DNA from: Rhizopus arrhizus
Taxonomy: Eukaryota; Mucoromycota; Mucoromycetes; Mucorales; Rhizopodaceae
Direction of reading: 5' to 3'
Length of the DNA stretch: 64,000 bases
Assembly: GCA_024220505.1 (NCBI GenBank)
Contig: JAKZZE010000039.1
Span: 186,001 to 250,000, forward strand
Shown here: one piece after another, positions 11,473 to 24,800 of the stretch
How positions within the stretch are numbered: the first letter of the stretch is position 1
Layout: each line of letters opens with the position of its first letter
Program-made: the position numbers and the translations under genes
Notes under the pieces: generated by a model
The model's input: the letters and a program-made list of their open reading frames with translations, nothing else
What the model was told of the DNA's origin: nothing
Database searches by the model: none

Positions 11473-11765
11473 TATTACTTAATATAGTGGATGGGTTTCG
11501 ATTGTTGTATCGATTTGTACAATACAAAACACATAGTAAAATGATTACTTTGGTAAAAATTATAATAAACATATATACTGGCGCGTTAATTATCAAGTAG
11601 GAAAGAGACTTCTTATTTAATGAAGAGAAAGATGATAATAAGCCAATGATAAAGACAAAGTATAAACCGATGTCCATTTATCCGTTCCAATTGCTTGTTT
11701 CCGTGGATGATCAATTATTTACAAATGCTGTAAATACATTGGATTCTTATTTTACAAACTTATAA
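11146..11765 (+). CDS. Orphan 155-residue protein, four exons
   Basis: Not recognised. Four exons (11146-11242, 11284-11424, 11488-11552, 11601-11765) join in phase and end at TAA. All introns are GT...AG; the first is only about 41 nt with a GTGTAT donor and is the weakest. The second contains a 36-T tract. The protein starts MVLYGTHNVIHLR and has LHPLVIEALYPIIVENI, a Lys-rich linker, GFRLLYRFVQYKTHSKMITL and a C-terminus YPFQLLVSVDDQLF. No signal peptide or membrane segment is evident. Consistent phase across four exons argues for a real gene. An alternative in-frame ATG at 11062 would overlap the neighbouring gene's start. Confidence 0.5.
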
Positions 11766-12169
11766 AAATACAAAAATTTTTTTCTTCATGATTGATTATT
11801 GGCTCATCTATTCTGTTATCAAAATATTGATTGGTTGATAATGTGTCTTTTCATCACCTACTCACTTTTGTGTATACGTGTATAACCTAATCATTGCAAA
11901 TAAACGCATTTGTACACTTGTGTATAAGTACTAATAAAGAATGTAATGGCTTATAAAAATCAGATACAAAAAGAATACGCATTTATAGCTAAGTAAAACA
12001 TAAATGGATTTTACTTACGCTGTTTGACTCACATCTCTACCAATTAACTTTCTCCGATATCTGAGGTCCCAGAAAGGAGGTAAAGTGTGAGGGGGTTGTA
12101 GCAAACGTTAGAGCTCACGATTTTTTATTTTTTTCTTTTTCTTTTTCTTTTTTTTTTTAATCGCACAAC
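11766..12169. promoter_or_regulatory. Intergenic/promoter upstream of D2HGDH
   Basis: About 400 bases. The last 50 before the ATG at 12170 are a pyrimidine-rich T/C tract, common upstream of well-expressed fungal genes. No other element can be assigned. Confidence 0.4.
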
Positions 12170-14304
<2,135 letters not shown>

Positions 14305-14435
14305 TAAATGTATATTTCAATAAAAAAAAAAAAAAAAACAAGATTTATTAACAATCAGTTGAAGCACCAGGAAAGTATTTTGGAAGTAAATCTATTTGAA
14401 ATGCTATTATTATTAACAGTAATCACTATCATCAT

Positions 14436-15371
14436 TTACTTGCCTTTGTAAATTTTCTTGTCTTTGTCTGTAAATAGTACAAAATAAACTTGATTGATCT
14501 ATTTAATAGTAAGTACATTATTGCATAATGTTTTTCTATGGACCTTTTCAAATTGCTTTAATTTATCTTGAACAACTTTTAAAGCAATATTCGCAGCCTT
14601 TTCATTATCGTAACCATAAGCACCTGTAGCAATACATGGGAAAGCGATACTGCTTAGACCACGTTCATCCATTAATTGAAGACTGCGTTCATAGCAACTC
14701 TTTAAAACATCAGGTTTTTCTGATTTGGGACCCACAGTATGAATGACGTCTATTCAATTTTCTTAGTTTATCCATCTTGATGAAAAATTGACACTTTACA
14801 CTTTGCAGGTAACTGGTATCCTAGATGAAGTTGATTGAGTCTTATTGTATAACTTGTTTAGATGTATCCTTGTTATATACCTTTAGTTATCTTTGCATCC
14901 TGTCCATAATGATACTGATTAATAATAATAGTATTTTAAAACGACATCTTTCTACTTACACCTTCAACACAGCCATTTAAAGTTCGACATTCTTCTAACA
15001 ACTCTTTTCCTGCGGCTCTGATATATATATCAAAAGGTGTGTGTAAAATTAATGAAATTTTCATTTTTACCTATGGATAGCACCATCCACTATCACATTG
15101 GTGTAAGTAGTATGCATTTATATATTTTTTTTTTTTTTTTTTTTTTTTTTACCACCACCACCGCCGAGTAAAGAACTATTAGCAGCATTAACTATGAAAA
15201 GCAAGTTAGCTGTGTTTTTCTTTTCTTTATGCTTTTACTATTACCAATAGCATCCACTCTTAATTTGGTAATATCTTGACAGCTAAGCAAAATACGGATG
15301 AGCTTTCTAGCGTAAATTAGCAAAGACCAAGCTTACCAAAGCTTTACTTTATCCGCTAATTGCTCAATCAT
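14436..15371 (-). CDS. Macrodomain protein (MACROD-like ADP-ribosyl hydrolase)
   Basis: Nine small exons (15371-15337, 15282-15245, 15191-15153, 15089-15071, 15017-14960, 14899-14881, 14820-14800, 14749-14544, 14498-14436) give 159 residues. Together they spell a compact macrodomain: CCQDITKLRVDAIVNAANSS, the substrate loop LLGGGGVDGAIHRAAG, LPAKYVIHTVGP, and IAFPCIATGAYGYDNEKAA. These match MACROD1/2-type enzymes that remove ADP-ribose or deacetylate O-acetyl-ADP-ribose. Two exons are only 19 nt long, so the model rests on phase and domain continuity. The third intron begins with GTAAAAA inside a 26-nt homopolymer. There is no targeting signal. Confidence 0.88.
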
Positions 15372-15850
15372 CTTTTTCAATATGGAAAAGAAATGGACAA
15401 GGATATTTTGCAATGAGCAAAAATTTAAAAGACAGTTTACACCTATTTACTCACTTATACGTCATGAAATTATGCCTACTATCGCTCATTCGACTCATAT
15501 ACCACAAGAAAGAAGAAGAGAGCAAGGCAATAGTATCTTTATGAACATGCTAAGCTCCATTCTTAACCATCAAAGCATGACATAATGCAGTATTTGTTCA
15601 GTAAACCTTCCTTTCTCACTAAAGAAGGCATCGTAGAAAGAAGCTATTTTAGAAAAAAGAAAAAAAAAAGGACAGTTAGGATAAGTTAATGTCGATTTGG
15701 TCTATTTTTTTTTTTGTCCTAGCTTTCATGGTGCAATACCTTCACGCATACACTGGACAATTCATGGTTTGTGGCTGCTATTGAAAATTACAATAAAAAA
15801 GTATGTACGCCCTACCAATATAAAATTATCCTTTTTTTCTCTCCAGCACA
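15372..15850. other. Divergent spacer between macrodomain and BCL7-like genes
   Basis: About 480 bases. An open plus-strand frame of 67 codons at 15382-15585 has no recognisable similarity and is not called. The region must include the promoters of both flanking genes. Confidence 0.4.
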
Positions 15851-16617
15851 ATGTCATTAACGGGCCGATATCGCGAAAGAAAGTATAACACCTCAGAAAA
15901 TGATCGCTTATTGAGAGCTTTATCTCAGCCTGTACAAGCTTGGTAAGAAATATACATTTCGCATGTTTCTTTTTGATTAATTATAATCAAAACAGGGATA
16001 AACAATGGGCATTACATTCTAATTCAAAAGCTTTTCAAACATATAAATGGGTTAGATGTAAAGTGGATAAAACGAAACTGTGAATGTATTTTTAACTTGT
16101 TTGTTTTGATAGCTGAGCGACCTATTGAATTTGAAGAGGATGAAGAAAGTGAACCTGAAGTCGACATGGGAACAACCCAAGTAAGAATGATTTTAAAAAA
16201 TGGCGATGACATTTATTTTCTAATTAGATATTACAACAGCAACAAGAGGAAGGAATAGAAGCAAATGATGTAAATATGGAGCAGTTACCAATTACTGGTA
16301 CAGCAACAACAATAATTAATAAACCAGTGAATGCTATCATTCAAGAAGAACAAACTGAAGAAGATGAAAAGCTAACACATACACCTAAATTAGATGATAT
16401 ATCTGACGAAGAAAAGACAATGAATGACGATGACGACGACGACGATGATGATAACAACAGCGATCCCTCTAAACATCCAGCACTTGCCCCTCATGCTGAA
16501 GTGCATATGACAGACGATGATATAATGACTGATTCAGCTGCTGCAACACCTTCTAATATGGCTTCAAACAATGATATAAAAGATGAACCTATGGAAGATG
16601 TTGATGAAAATAAATAA
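15851..16617 (+). CDS. BCL7-like N-terminal domain protein (possible SWI/SNF accessory)
   Basis: Four exons (15851-15942, 15996-16057, 16113-16180, 16228-16617) give 203 residues. The first 55 residues carry VQAWDKQWALHSNSKAFQTY followed by KWV, which parallels the BCL7 signature ([24 protein letters not shown]-like spacing of W, KW and YKWV). The rest is low complexity and acidic: Glu-rich, a Gln run, an Asp run and a Glu-Asp tail. Animal BCL7 proteins are subunits of SWI/SNF chromatin remodellers bound near the nucleosome acidic patch. Assignment in a fungus rests on the short N-terminal motif only, so it is moderate. No signal peptide or membrane segment is visible. Confidence 0.5.
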
Positions 16618-16886
16618 ATTGCATAATAAAAAAAGTAATCATATATGTTTAATCGTACATGTATCATTGAATACAATATGTTCATGTTCAAAAGTACTTT
16701 AGGGGGAATTTTTTTATTAAAAAAATGACTTGAGTTCCTGATTCTCGGGTCTTCACACTAATTTTACTTAATGTTGTAGTGTATACGTCCAGGTAAAATT
16801 TTACAGACAAGTGCACAATTTGAAGTATTAAAGACGAATTTTTTCAAAAAAGCGTGTCAATTTTTTTTTATGATTATCATTTTTTT

Positions 16887-18564
16887 ATGAATCTGTCTTT
16901 TAGTAATTTGTGTGCCCAAGCCTATTATCAAGCCAAGATATCACCCAATGCACAATATGTTGCCAATGCTACAGCTAATAGAATAGTGATTAGAAGATCG
17001 AGTATGGATCTATCTATTGTAAACGTATTTGAATGTTTAAAACCAGTTGATTATATACAATGGTCACCTAATTCAGAATGTATCTTGGCAGCCAATTATG
17101 AATCTTCACGCATCGAAGTACATTCTATTATCGATCCTAAATGGACTGCTACCATTAAGGATCTTGCTTTTCCTTTTGCTTCAGTACAGTGGACTGTTGA
17201 TTCAAAGAATATTATTACTGTATCTCAAATGAATGTAAAAGATCTTTCTACTTTTTCACAGCCTGTATGTAACTAATTTTTTCGGGCAGCTAAGAGTATC
17301 AATATGGAATTTGTCAAAAAAAGAGTTGAGATATATTAACTATGTAAAGTATGAAGACAAGGCTATCGAGACAAGTCCGGATGGGAAGTATATAGCAGTT
17401 GTTCATAAAAGAAATGGAAAGGACACACTATCTGTTTATCACAGTTCATCATTTATATTACTGGAGCAATTTGAATTAAATATGGTGGATGTGGAAAATA
17501 TAAGATGGTCACCAGATAGTTCATGTATAGCCGTTTGGGACAATTGCTTATATGTGAGTATTGGATTAGATTTAAAAGGTTATATAGCTGATGTGTTGTC
17601 TAGAATAACCTGATTGTGTATAGAACAGATGGTTATATATGTACAACTTATGAAGGGTATGAACATGGACTGGGAATAAAGTCTGTTTGTTGGAGTCAAA
17701 ATGGGAAATTCTTGGCTATAGGATATTATGATCAGACAGTAAGGAAGACATTAGATTGTGAATGCTATATTGATTATTCATAGATACATTTACTATACAC
17801 ATTGTCATGGAAACTAATCACAATATTAAGTCATCCTTCTGTATTAAATAATACTACAACCAATATTGTAAGCATGAAATTGTCCGTGTAAAAAATTATT
17901 AAATAACGATAACCATAGGCTTTATATGAAGAAGTCGGCTTGTCTAAAACTCAAGTTCCTACCTTGGATACTCTTGTTGCCTGTAAGCACCATTTTTATT
18001 ATTATGACAATTATGATATTCATAACAATAGATCGACAAATAACAAAAAGACCTTTCAGTATACCTTCCATCAGATCAGATCTCAACCAACCTAATCCAA
18101 GGGTAGGTATTGGACTATGCCAGTTTAGTACAGATGGGCTTTTTCTTGCTAGCAGAAATGGTAAATGGATAAGGAAAGGATAGAAAAGGTTTAGCTTATG
18201 TCTTTTTTAGATAATATGCCTAATGTGTTATGGATTTGGGATATAAAAACACTATGTTGTCGTTATGCTATTATCTTTAGACATACGATTAAACAGATAA
18301 TATGGAATCCAGTTAATGAACATCTATTGGCTGTTCATTGTGGAGATGAGAATATACATTTTATTAAGCCTATAACAGAAGGAGGGATAGACCTTATACC
18401 ATCTACTATAAATACAAGTAAGACACGAAAAGATGACAAGAAATAAATTAAGACATGTGTAAATAGATGATTTTCTTGTTAAAAAAGCAAAATGGAGTCC
18501 AAATGGAAAAACTTTATTACTTTTAGACCAACAATTATATTGTTTAGCCGAAATAAGGATTTAA
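16887..18564 (+). CDS. wrap73: WRAP73 (WDR8)-like WD-repeat protein
   Basis: Eight exons (16887-17234, 17290-17553, 17604-17738, 17784-17867, 17919-17982, 18032-18160, 18211-18417, 18467-18564) give 442 residues, close to animal WRAP73. The chosen ATG gives MNLSFSNLCAQAYYQAKISP, aligned with the family start MNFSxxF. WD-type blades include VDYIQWSPNSECILAANYES, LRVSIWNLSKKELRYI, IRWSPDSSCIAVWDNCLY, GLGIKSVCWSQNGKFLAIGY, and NMPNVLWIWDIKTL. WRAP73 acts with SSX2IP/MSD1 at microtubule-organising centres; fission yeast Wdr8/Wdr8-Msd1 anchors microtubule minus ends. Its TAA overlaps the opposite-strand stop of the alanine aminotransferase gene. Confidence 0.9.
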
Positions 18565-20123
18565 CTGTACTTTTCAATAAAGTCTTGATGGAATCTTAAT
18601 AAAGCATTACAAAATTCATCAAACAAGTGTTCTTCTGGTAAAAAGGTAGACCTGAAATGCCATGAGTGACTTTTCTGTCCAAATCCTGAACCTACAAAAA
18701 GGGATAAGGAAATTTCTGGGGAACCGTGTGAATTTTTATTTTTACCTGGTACAACACAAACACCTGTGGCTTCAAGCATGGCCAAAGCATAATAAGCATC
18801 AGGAGCCATGTTCAGTTCGTTTGCTTTCTTGATCGCTTTTAGAGGTAAGGTGACTTGGGGAAACAGATACATGGAACCATGAGCTGGTTGACAAGAGACA
18901 CCTTCCATTCGGTTAAACACTTGCTCCAATTTTTTTGACCTACGACGTAAAGATTCATAGATCCTTTCAATCTCCTCCTTGTAAGATTCATAAGAGGGGT
19001 CACCTAAGCGAGGAGGGTTACACATCAAGTCAACCAAGATTTGTCCATGTAGATTAGGACAAAGTGAGACGGAGGCCATCTTGTAGATTTGTTCTAGCAC
19101 TTGTTTATCAAGATTGACACATTCAAAGTAACCACCACGACGACCACATTCACCTATCATACCCTTTGAGATTGAATGAAAAGAGACGAGTTCCAGATGG
19201 TCTCTTGCTAGGGAATGGTCCATCAAGGCCTTTTTGAAACTGATAAAGGGTCTTTCTTCTGGTTCATAAATATTAGTTTGATAGACTTCATCTGCTAATA
19301 GCACAATTCTTTGTTTCCAGCAAAAGTCAACAATGTCATGCATGTTCTCTGCCGACAGACACTGACCGGTTGGGTTACCCGGATTGATGATCACCAGTGC
19401 TTTTACTTTGGTACCTTGTGAGCGAGCAGTTGTGATGACCTCTGTCAATTGATCCACACTTAGGCTCCAACCGGTCTCTTCATCAAGATAATAAGGAACA
19501 GGGGTAGCACCATAAAGGGCAAGTGAGGCGGAATAAAGAGGGTATTGTGGTATGGGAATCATGATACCGCTGTTTGAATCTTGGGTGAGCATAGAAAGTA
19601 ATGTTTGAACACCAGAAGATGCACCCTGCGTGAGAAAGATATGGTTAGGGTCTGATCCGTAACCGTCCCTTTGTTTGATAAATTGTGCAACTGTGTGACG
19701 AATAGCAGGAACACCTTGTGAATGAGAATAGGATCCAACACTGCCTATGGAAGCCAGCAGTGAACGTGCTCTTTGGATAGCATCAAGAGGATACAGTTGA
19801 GAGACGATAGAAAAGTTTTCTTTTTTTAACAAGTCTGGATTATCACAAAGTGAGGAGACCTACTGATTATTAGAGGGTGATAATGAATGGAATGGGTTTA
19901 CCTGACGAAAGAAAGTGATGGGCTGTTGATTTAGTTGTTGAGGATTACCAATATTACAATTCACAACCCTATCAAAAGGATATTCCTTTCCTTCAGCTAA
20001 TTCTTGTCTCAACTCTTCTGCACGTATAGCCAATTGACCTCTTACGGCGTACTCCACATTTTTTATGAGTGGGTTCATGGTTTGAATAGTCAATGCTTTT
20101 TCATAAGGTTCGGTTATTGTCAT
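18561..20123 (-). CDS. alt1: Alanine aminotransferase (PLP-dependent)
   Basis: Three exons (20123-19902, 19859-18746, 18691-18561) give 488 residues, the usual length. The start MTITEPYEKALTIQTMNP is followed by VEYAVRGQL, diagnostic for ALT. Class I aminotransferase motifs include FLTQGASSGVQTLLSML, IINPGNPTGQ, LLADEVYQTN (Asp binding the PLP ring nitrogen) and SFHSISKGMIGECGRRGGY, in which the Lys forms the Schiff base. The C-terminus has VCVVPGSGFGQKSHSWHFR. It interconverts alanine and 2-oxoglutarate with pyruvate and glutamate. No clear mitochondrial presequence is present, so a cytosolic form is likely. It converges with WRAP73 at shared TTAA bases. Confidence 0.95.
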
Positions 20124-20343
20124 CTTGAAAGTAAAAGAAAGGTTAATTTGTTCCCCCTTTTTTTTTGTATTGTATTTATACACTTGACGTAATATGAATT
20201 CACGTGAATAAAGTTGGTAAATACGTTATATTTTGCGGGGAAAAATATGAGGGGTAAAATGACCCAGGTTAAGAGATGAACTGATTTTTTTTTATTTATT
20301 TTTTTATACAGAATAAAGAGGCATGTATTTATATTTGCAGTAA

Positions 20344-21363
20344 TTACACAGGGATTCTTCTACAGACAGGACAAGAGTTATGTGCTTCACATAACCATCT
20401 ATCAACACATTCTTTATGAAATACATGATGACATCTTAATATTCTTACAGATTGTTTCAAATCGAATTCATCGAGGCAAACCAAACACTGATCATCTTTT
20501 AGTTCCTTTTTTGTATCATCAGACCAATCAACTGCTGGTATCGCTTCATCTACAGCTGCTTGTGTCGTCGTACTCGGTCTGGCAGGACCCAACATTTGAG
20601 TCAACAAGAGTAAATCTTCATAAGTTGGATTATCATCCATAAAATTAAGAGACGGTTGAGGAGGATGGCTGCCGTTCAAGACATAGACAATCCACTGTCC
20701 TTCTTGTGAAAAGGGGTGTGATGTTGTGTGACTTGCATTTGTATGCATACTTAATGGCATCGATTGTAATGTGTCTGTGGAAGAAGAAGTCGATACGTCT
20801 GACCTTGGTCTGCCAAGTCTTTGAAATGAACGACTTAAGAGAGAGGGTCTGTGTGTGGTAGATTGAGTTCTGGTAGATATATTATCAGAAGAAGTGTTTT
20901 GTCTGTATTCAATCACTAAAATATGCATTCTCCTTGTCGAATTGCTCGTTACGATGGATGCACCTGAAGAGGCGAGCGTAGTCCGACTGTTATTTCTTTC
21001 TCCTCTCAAAAACGATCGATTGTTATTCTCATTTTCTTCATTTCCATAGATACGATAGTTTGGTAAATGGGTACGAATAGAATCTGATGATGTACTATTT
21101 CTATCTTGGTCTTGTATATGTTGTAAATAATGAATAAATCCTGGTAAACTGGGTGGTCCTGTCACTGCTGCTGCTGCTTGCGTCGCTTCTTGTGTCGCAC
21201 GACGAACAGAAGAAGTTGTAGAGGAACCTGAATTGAGCAAGATACTCGAACCCTGTCTATTTACTCTTGTCGTATTACGTCTTGTGGATGGAGCTATTGG
21301 TTGTGTATCATTGATAACAGCTTGTGTTCTGTTCTGTCTACCAAACCTTCTTGTAGGATGCAT
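20344..21363 (-). CDS. RING-H2 finger protein, probable E3 ubiquitin ligase
   Basis: A single open frame of 339 residues from MHPTRRFGRQN. The first two thirds are Ser/Thr/Arg/Asn-rich and probably disordered. Before the RING is a conserved-looking stretch, GQWIVYVLNGSHPPQPSL and NPTYEDLLLLTQML. The C-terminal RING-H2 reads CLVCLDEFDLKQSVRILRC, then HHVFHKECVDRWL, and finally CPVCR; its C3H2C3 ligands are intact. RING-H2 proteins recruit E2 enzymes for ubiquitylation; the substrate is unknown. A second in-frame-start candidate upstream at 21482 (MGQSPSTTAPRH) lies in another frame and no clean intron joins it, so the true N-terminus is uncertain. Confidence 0.82.
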   Translation of the reverse strand: MHPTRRFGRQNRTQAVINDTQPIAPSTRRNTTRVNRQGSSILLNSGSSTTSSVRRATQEATQAAAAVTGPPSLPGFIHYLQHIQDQDRNSTSSDSIRTHLPNYRIYGNEENENNNRSFLRGERNNSRTTLASSGASIVTSNSTRRMHILVIEYRQNTSSDNISTRTQSTTHRPSLLSRSFQRLGRPRSDVSTSSSTDTLQSMPLSMHTNASHTTSHPFSQEGQWIVYVLNGSHPPQPSLNFMDDNPTYEDLLLLTQMLGPARPSTTTQAAVDEAIPAVDWSDDTKKELKDDQCLVCLDEFDLKQSVRILRCHHVFHKECVDRWLCEAHNSCPVCRRIPV

Positions 21364-22234
21364 TTTTTGTGAGATTCTTTTAAAAAGGAAACTTGTCTAT
21401 TGGAATGAATAGAAGTTGAGTGTAATGTACGAGTGGAAGCATTGTCATGTCTTGGTGCGGTTGTCGAAGGTGATTGCCCCATCTTTGAAAAATAATTATA
21501 AAAAATATAAAAAAAGTAGAAAAAAAAACCAAAAATAAAATAAAAAGCTATTTTTTTTTTTTTTTTCACGAATAAGCGCAAACTTGTACGAATTAGGTGT
21601 ACTCATATGACTAGTTAATTTGGGCTTTTATTATTCTTATTGTTCTCCCTTTCTCTCTTTCTTATTAAGATTGTATAGGTCTTGTCTCTCTTTTTATTTT
21701 CAAAATGAAAAAATAAAATGAAATCATTTTAAATTAACTGTCGCTTTTAGATTTGCATTAAATAAGTAGAAGGTCTTTTTCTCTCCTAAATTTATTATTA
21801 TTCTTAATATTTCTTTTACCTGTTTATTATTATATTCGTGTTTATAATATAAAGTCTTTATTGTTTAATCTAATTATAAAGTTATTTTTTTTTTAATTTC
21901 TGCAGACTTTTTCTCTTGTTGATGCATAATATAGTGTGCAGTACAAAATGATGGACATTACTTGTTGTGTTCTACTTTAAGCTCAAAAAGGAGCCAAAGT
22001 TGATTTTTGTCAGAGAGTAACTGTGATTTTTATTCAAGGAGAGAAAAATTATATTAACTCATGTTGTAAAAAATTGCCTTTATTCAATTCATTTTATAAC
22101 CAATGAAACTTTTTCTCCTATAGATGCATTACACGATACGATTTACTTTAGAAGGAGTTTTAAATTATATTGAACTTTTACCGCAAAACCCTTTTCCCTC
22201 CTTTTTCTTTTCTAGAAAGCTCACCTTTTTGAAA
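21364..22234. promoter_or_regulatory. Divergent region between RING and UGGT genes
   Basis: About 870 T-rich bases. It includes an ATG-led frame at 21482 (minus), possibly an upstream ORF or a frameshifted first exon of the RING gene, and long T/C tracts. Promoters of both genes must lie here; no specific sites are assigned. Confidence 0.4.
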
Positions 22235-24758
22235 ATGCCTCGAATATCAACAGCCATTCTAGGACTTGTTGCTTTAGGCGTATTCTTGGTTAAAGCAGAA
22301 TCACCAACTGTAGACTTAACGTTAGTTGCCCCTTGGACTGCTCCAGACTTTTTATTGGAAATTGCGTAAGTTGTCATTCACCACCTTCCTTATTTACTTA
22401 TCTATAGGTTTGTGATATAGTGAAACAGTTGCGTTAAGCAATGAAACAAATTATTATAAACTTATTGATGAACTTGTACAAATTCAACAAAACGCGTCTT
22501 CTTGGACACATCAGGAAATTTACAATAAAGCTGTTGAACGTGTCACTAGTCTAGACAAGGATGATGTAGACTTTTTTAAATTATCACTGGCTCTACACGA
22601 AGCCGCGCCCAAGATTGAAACTTACAACCAATATTACCAACAAGCCATCCTGCCTAGTTTGGTAGAGTATGATGATCAGTGTGATGTTTGGGTTCAAGTA
22701 GACAATAAACAGACATGTAATCTTGAGGCATTGATAGAAGCTCTCAAAAATACGAATTCAGTCAGCGTGAATCATGCTTTACTTCCATTTGATCATGTCA
22801 TTCGTCCAATGAACAAAAAATCTCAAAAGACACTTGTACTATACACAAACACTTTCTCTGCAAATTTCAATGAGTTTTATACTTGGCTCAAGAGTAAAGT
22901 AGAGGATCAAAACTTGATGTTTGTCATTCGTTATAAGCCTTCAAGCACCGAAAAGATCCCACTGTATCTTTCTGGATTTGGAGTTGAAATGGCATTAAAA
23001 AAGACAGATTATCTTGTTATTGATGACAGAGGTATACAAAACATACAATACCTGTAGAAGGCATTATTTAATATTCTATCATCAGATGATAAATCCGAAA
23101 ACACGATAAAGGAAAAGATATCTAGGAAAACAAATCAGAATTTATTTGAAGGGGCTGAAAATACAAATATCGAACCACTCACCTCTTCCGAGATTCAGTC
23201 TTTGGGGCTCAAAGCAGCTCAATACATTGCTAGATCTAATCGTCCCCTAGAGACCATGTCTCATTTAGTACAAGACTTTCCTAAATATTCAAAAAGCGTG
23301 AGCGCACTTGAATTAGACACAGAGTTTGAACAAGAAATCTTGAGAAATCAACGCTTTGCAGTACAAGGTGGCTCAAATGCAGTATGGGTGAATGGTAAAG
23401 CCCTCGAGATGAATCAAATAGATCCTTTCTAGTAATGCTTTTTGTCGTTTTTGAAAACAAATGATTAACTATTGATTTCTGTTATAGTCTTTCACGTATA
23501 TTGCGGTCTGAAAAAAAACTCATCAAGTCCATCCAAAACATTGGATTTAGTTCTAAAGAGGCCATCGAACTCATCACAGATCCCGTACTTTCCGAAGGGG
23601 AGGGAACAGGTGATGTTATTAGTGGTGTATTTGACGTGAGAGATAGTCCCGAGACACCTTTTATTACCTGGTGGAATGATATTGAAAAAGACAATAGGTA
23701 TCATGGCTGGCCATCGGATATTATGGAGGTAAGCAGCTTATGGCTATATTGACCTTTGCTTAATCATAATTAGATCTTGAAACCGACTTATCCTGGACAA
23801 TTGCATCCTATTCGAAGAAATATTTATAATTTAGTTCTTGTAGAGGACTTGGCTTCACAAGAGTCACTCAATAGAATAGTAAATGAAATACAAGCGATGA
23901 TCAAACGTACCATACCTATTCGTTTTGCGATAATATCCTTTGTTGATCATGATGATTCAGCCAGTAAGTAAATATGATAAAGAAGCAAGGGGCTTTTTGT
24001 TCAATTTTTTTCTTAGCTACCTTGGCAGCACAAGCTCTTCATCACATTAACCAAAACCACAGTAAATCAGCAGGCATGGAATTTTTGGAAACGGTAATTT
24101 AGTAAGACAATACATTATTTGTTTTTCTTAACGTAAAGTAGATGCTTGACCTAATGGCTTCCAATGGTTTATCAAGAGCAACGCAAGAAATCGTGGAAGT
24201 TTCATTTCTTCATGCTACAAAAGAGTTCGAAGTAGAGAAATTAAGCTTTAAGGAGGCAATTGATGCACAAAAGCCATTTGCGGTTGCTACACGTGAATTC
24301 ATGAGCCGTATGGGTATCAAAGGACATGGCTCAAAGGAAGGCATCATGTTCTTTAATGGAAAATTATTGGAATTTAACGAAGACAAGGTAATTTACTTTC
24401 TCTTTGTTTGCATGCATTTCGCTCATAGCTTATAGCCTTGGGTTCATACCTTAATGCCTCATTTAGCCGAGCAAACAAGAATTGTTCAAAAGATGGTAAG
24501 TGCATAAAGAAGCTACATGAAGCAATGGTTAATTTCTTTATTAAGGCGTACAATGATGAGTTTGATCCTGAGTTGAACTTTTATGATTATATTTTGAGTC
24601 AATCCAATGTAGCTGCAAGACGTAATCCTTACATCTTGACTTCTCACGCCAATCCACTTCGCATACATACATTTGATACAACAACCGAGCTGCTAGAATT
24701 AAAGTATTTTCAAAGTGGTAAGTTGTAAAACCTAATATCATACGAAACTATTGTTGAC

Positions 24759-24800
<42 letters not shown>

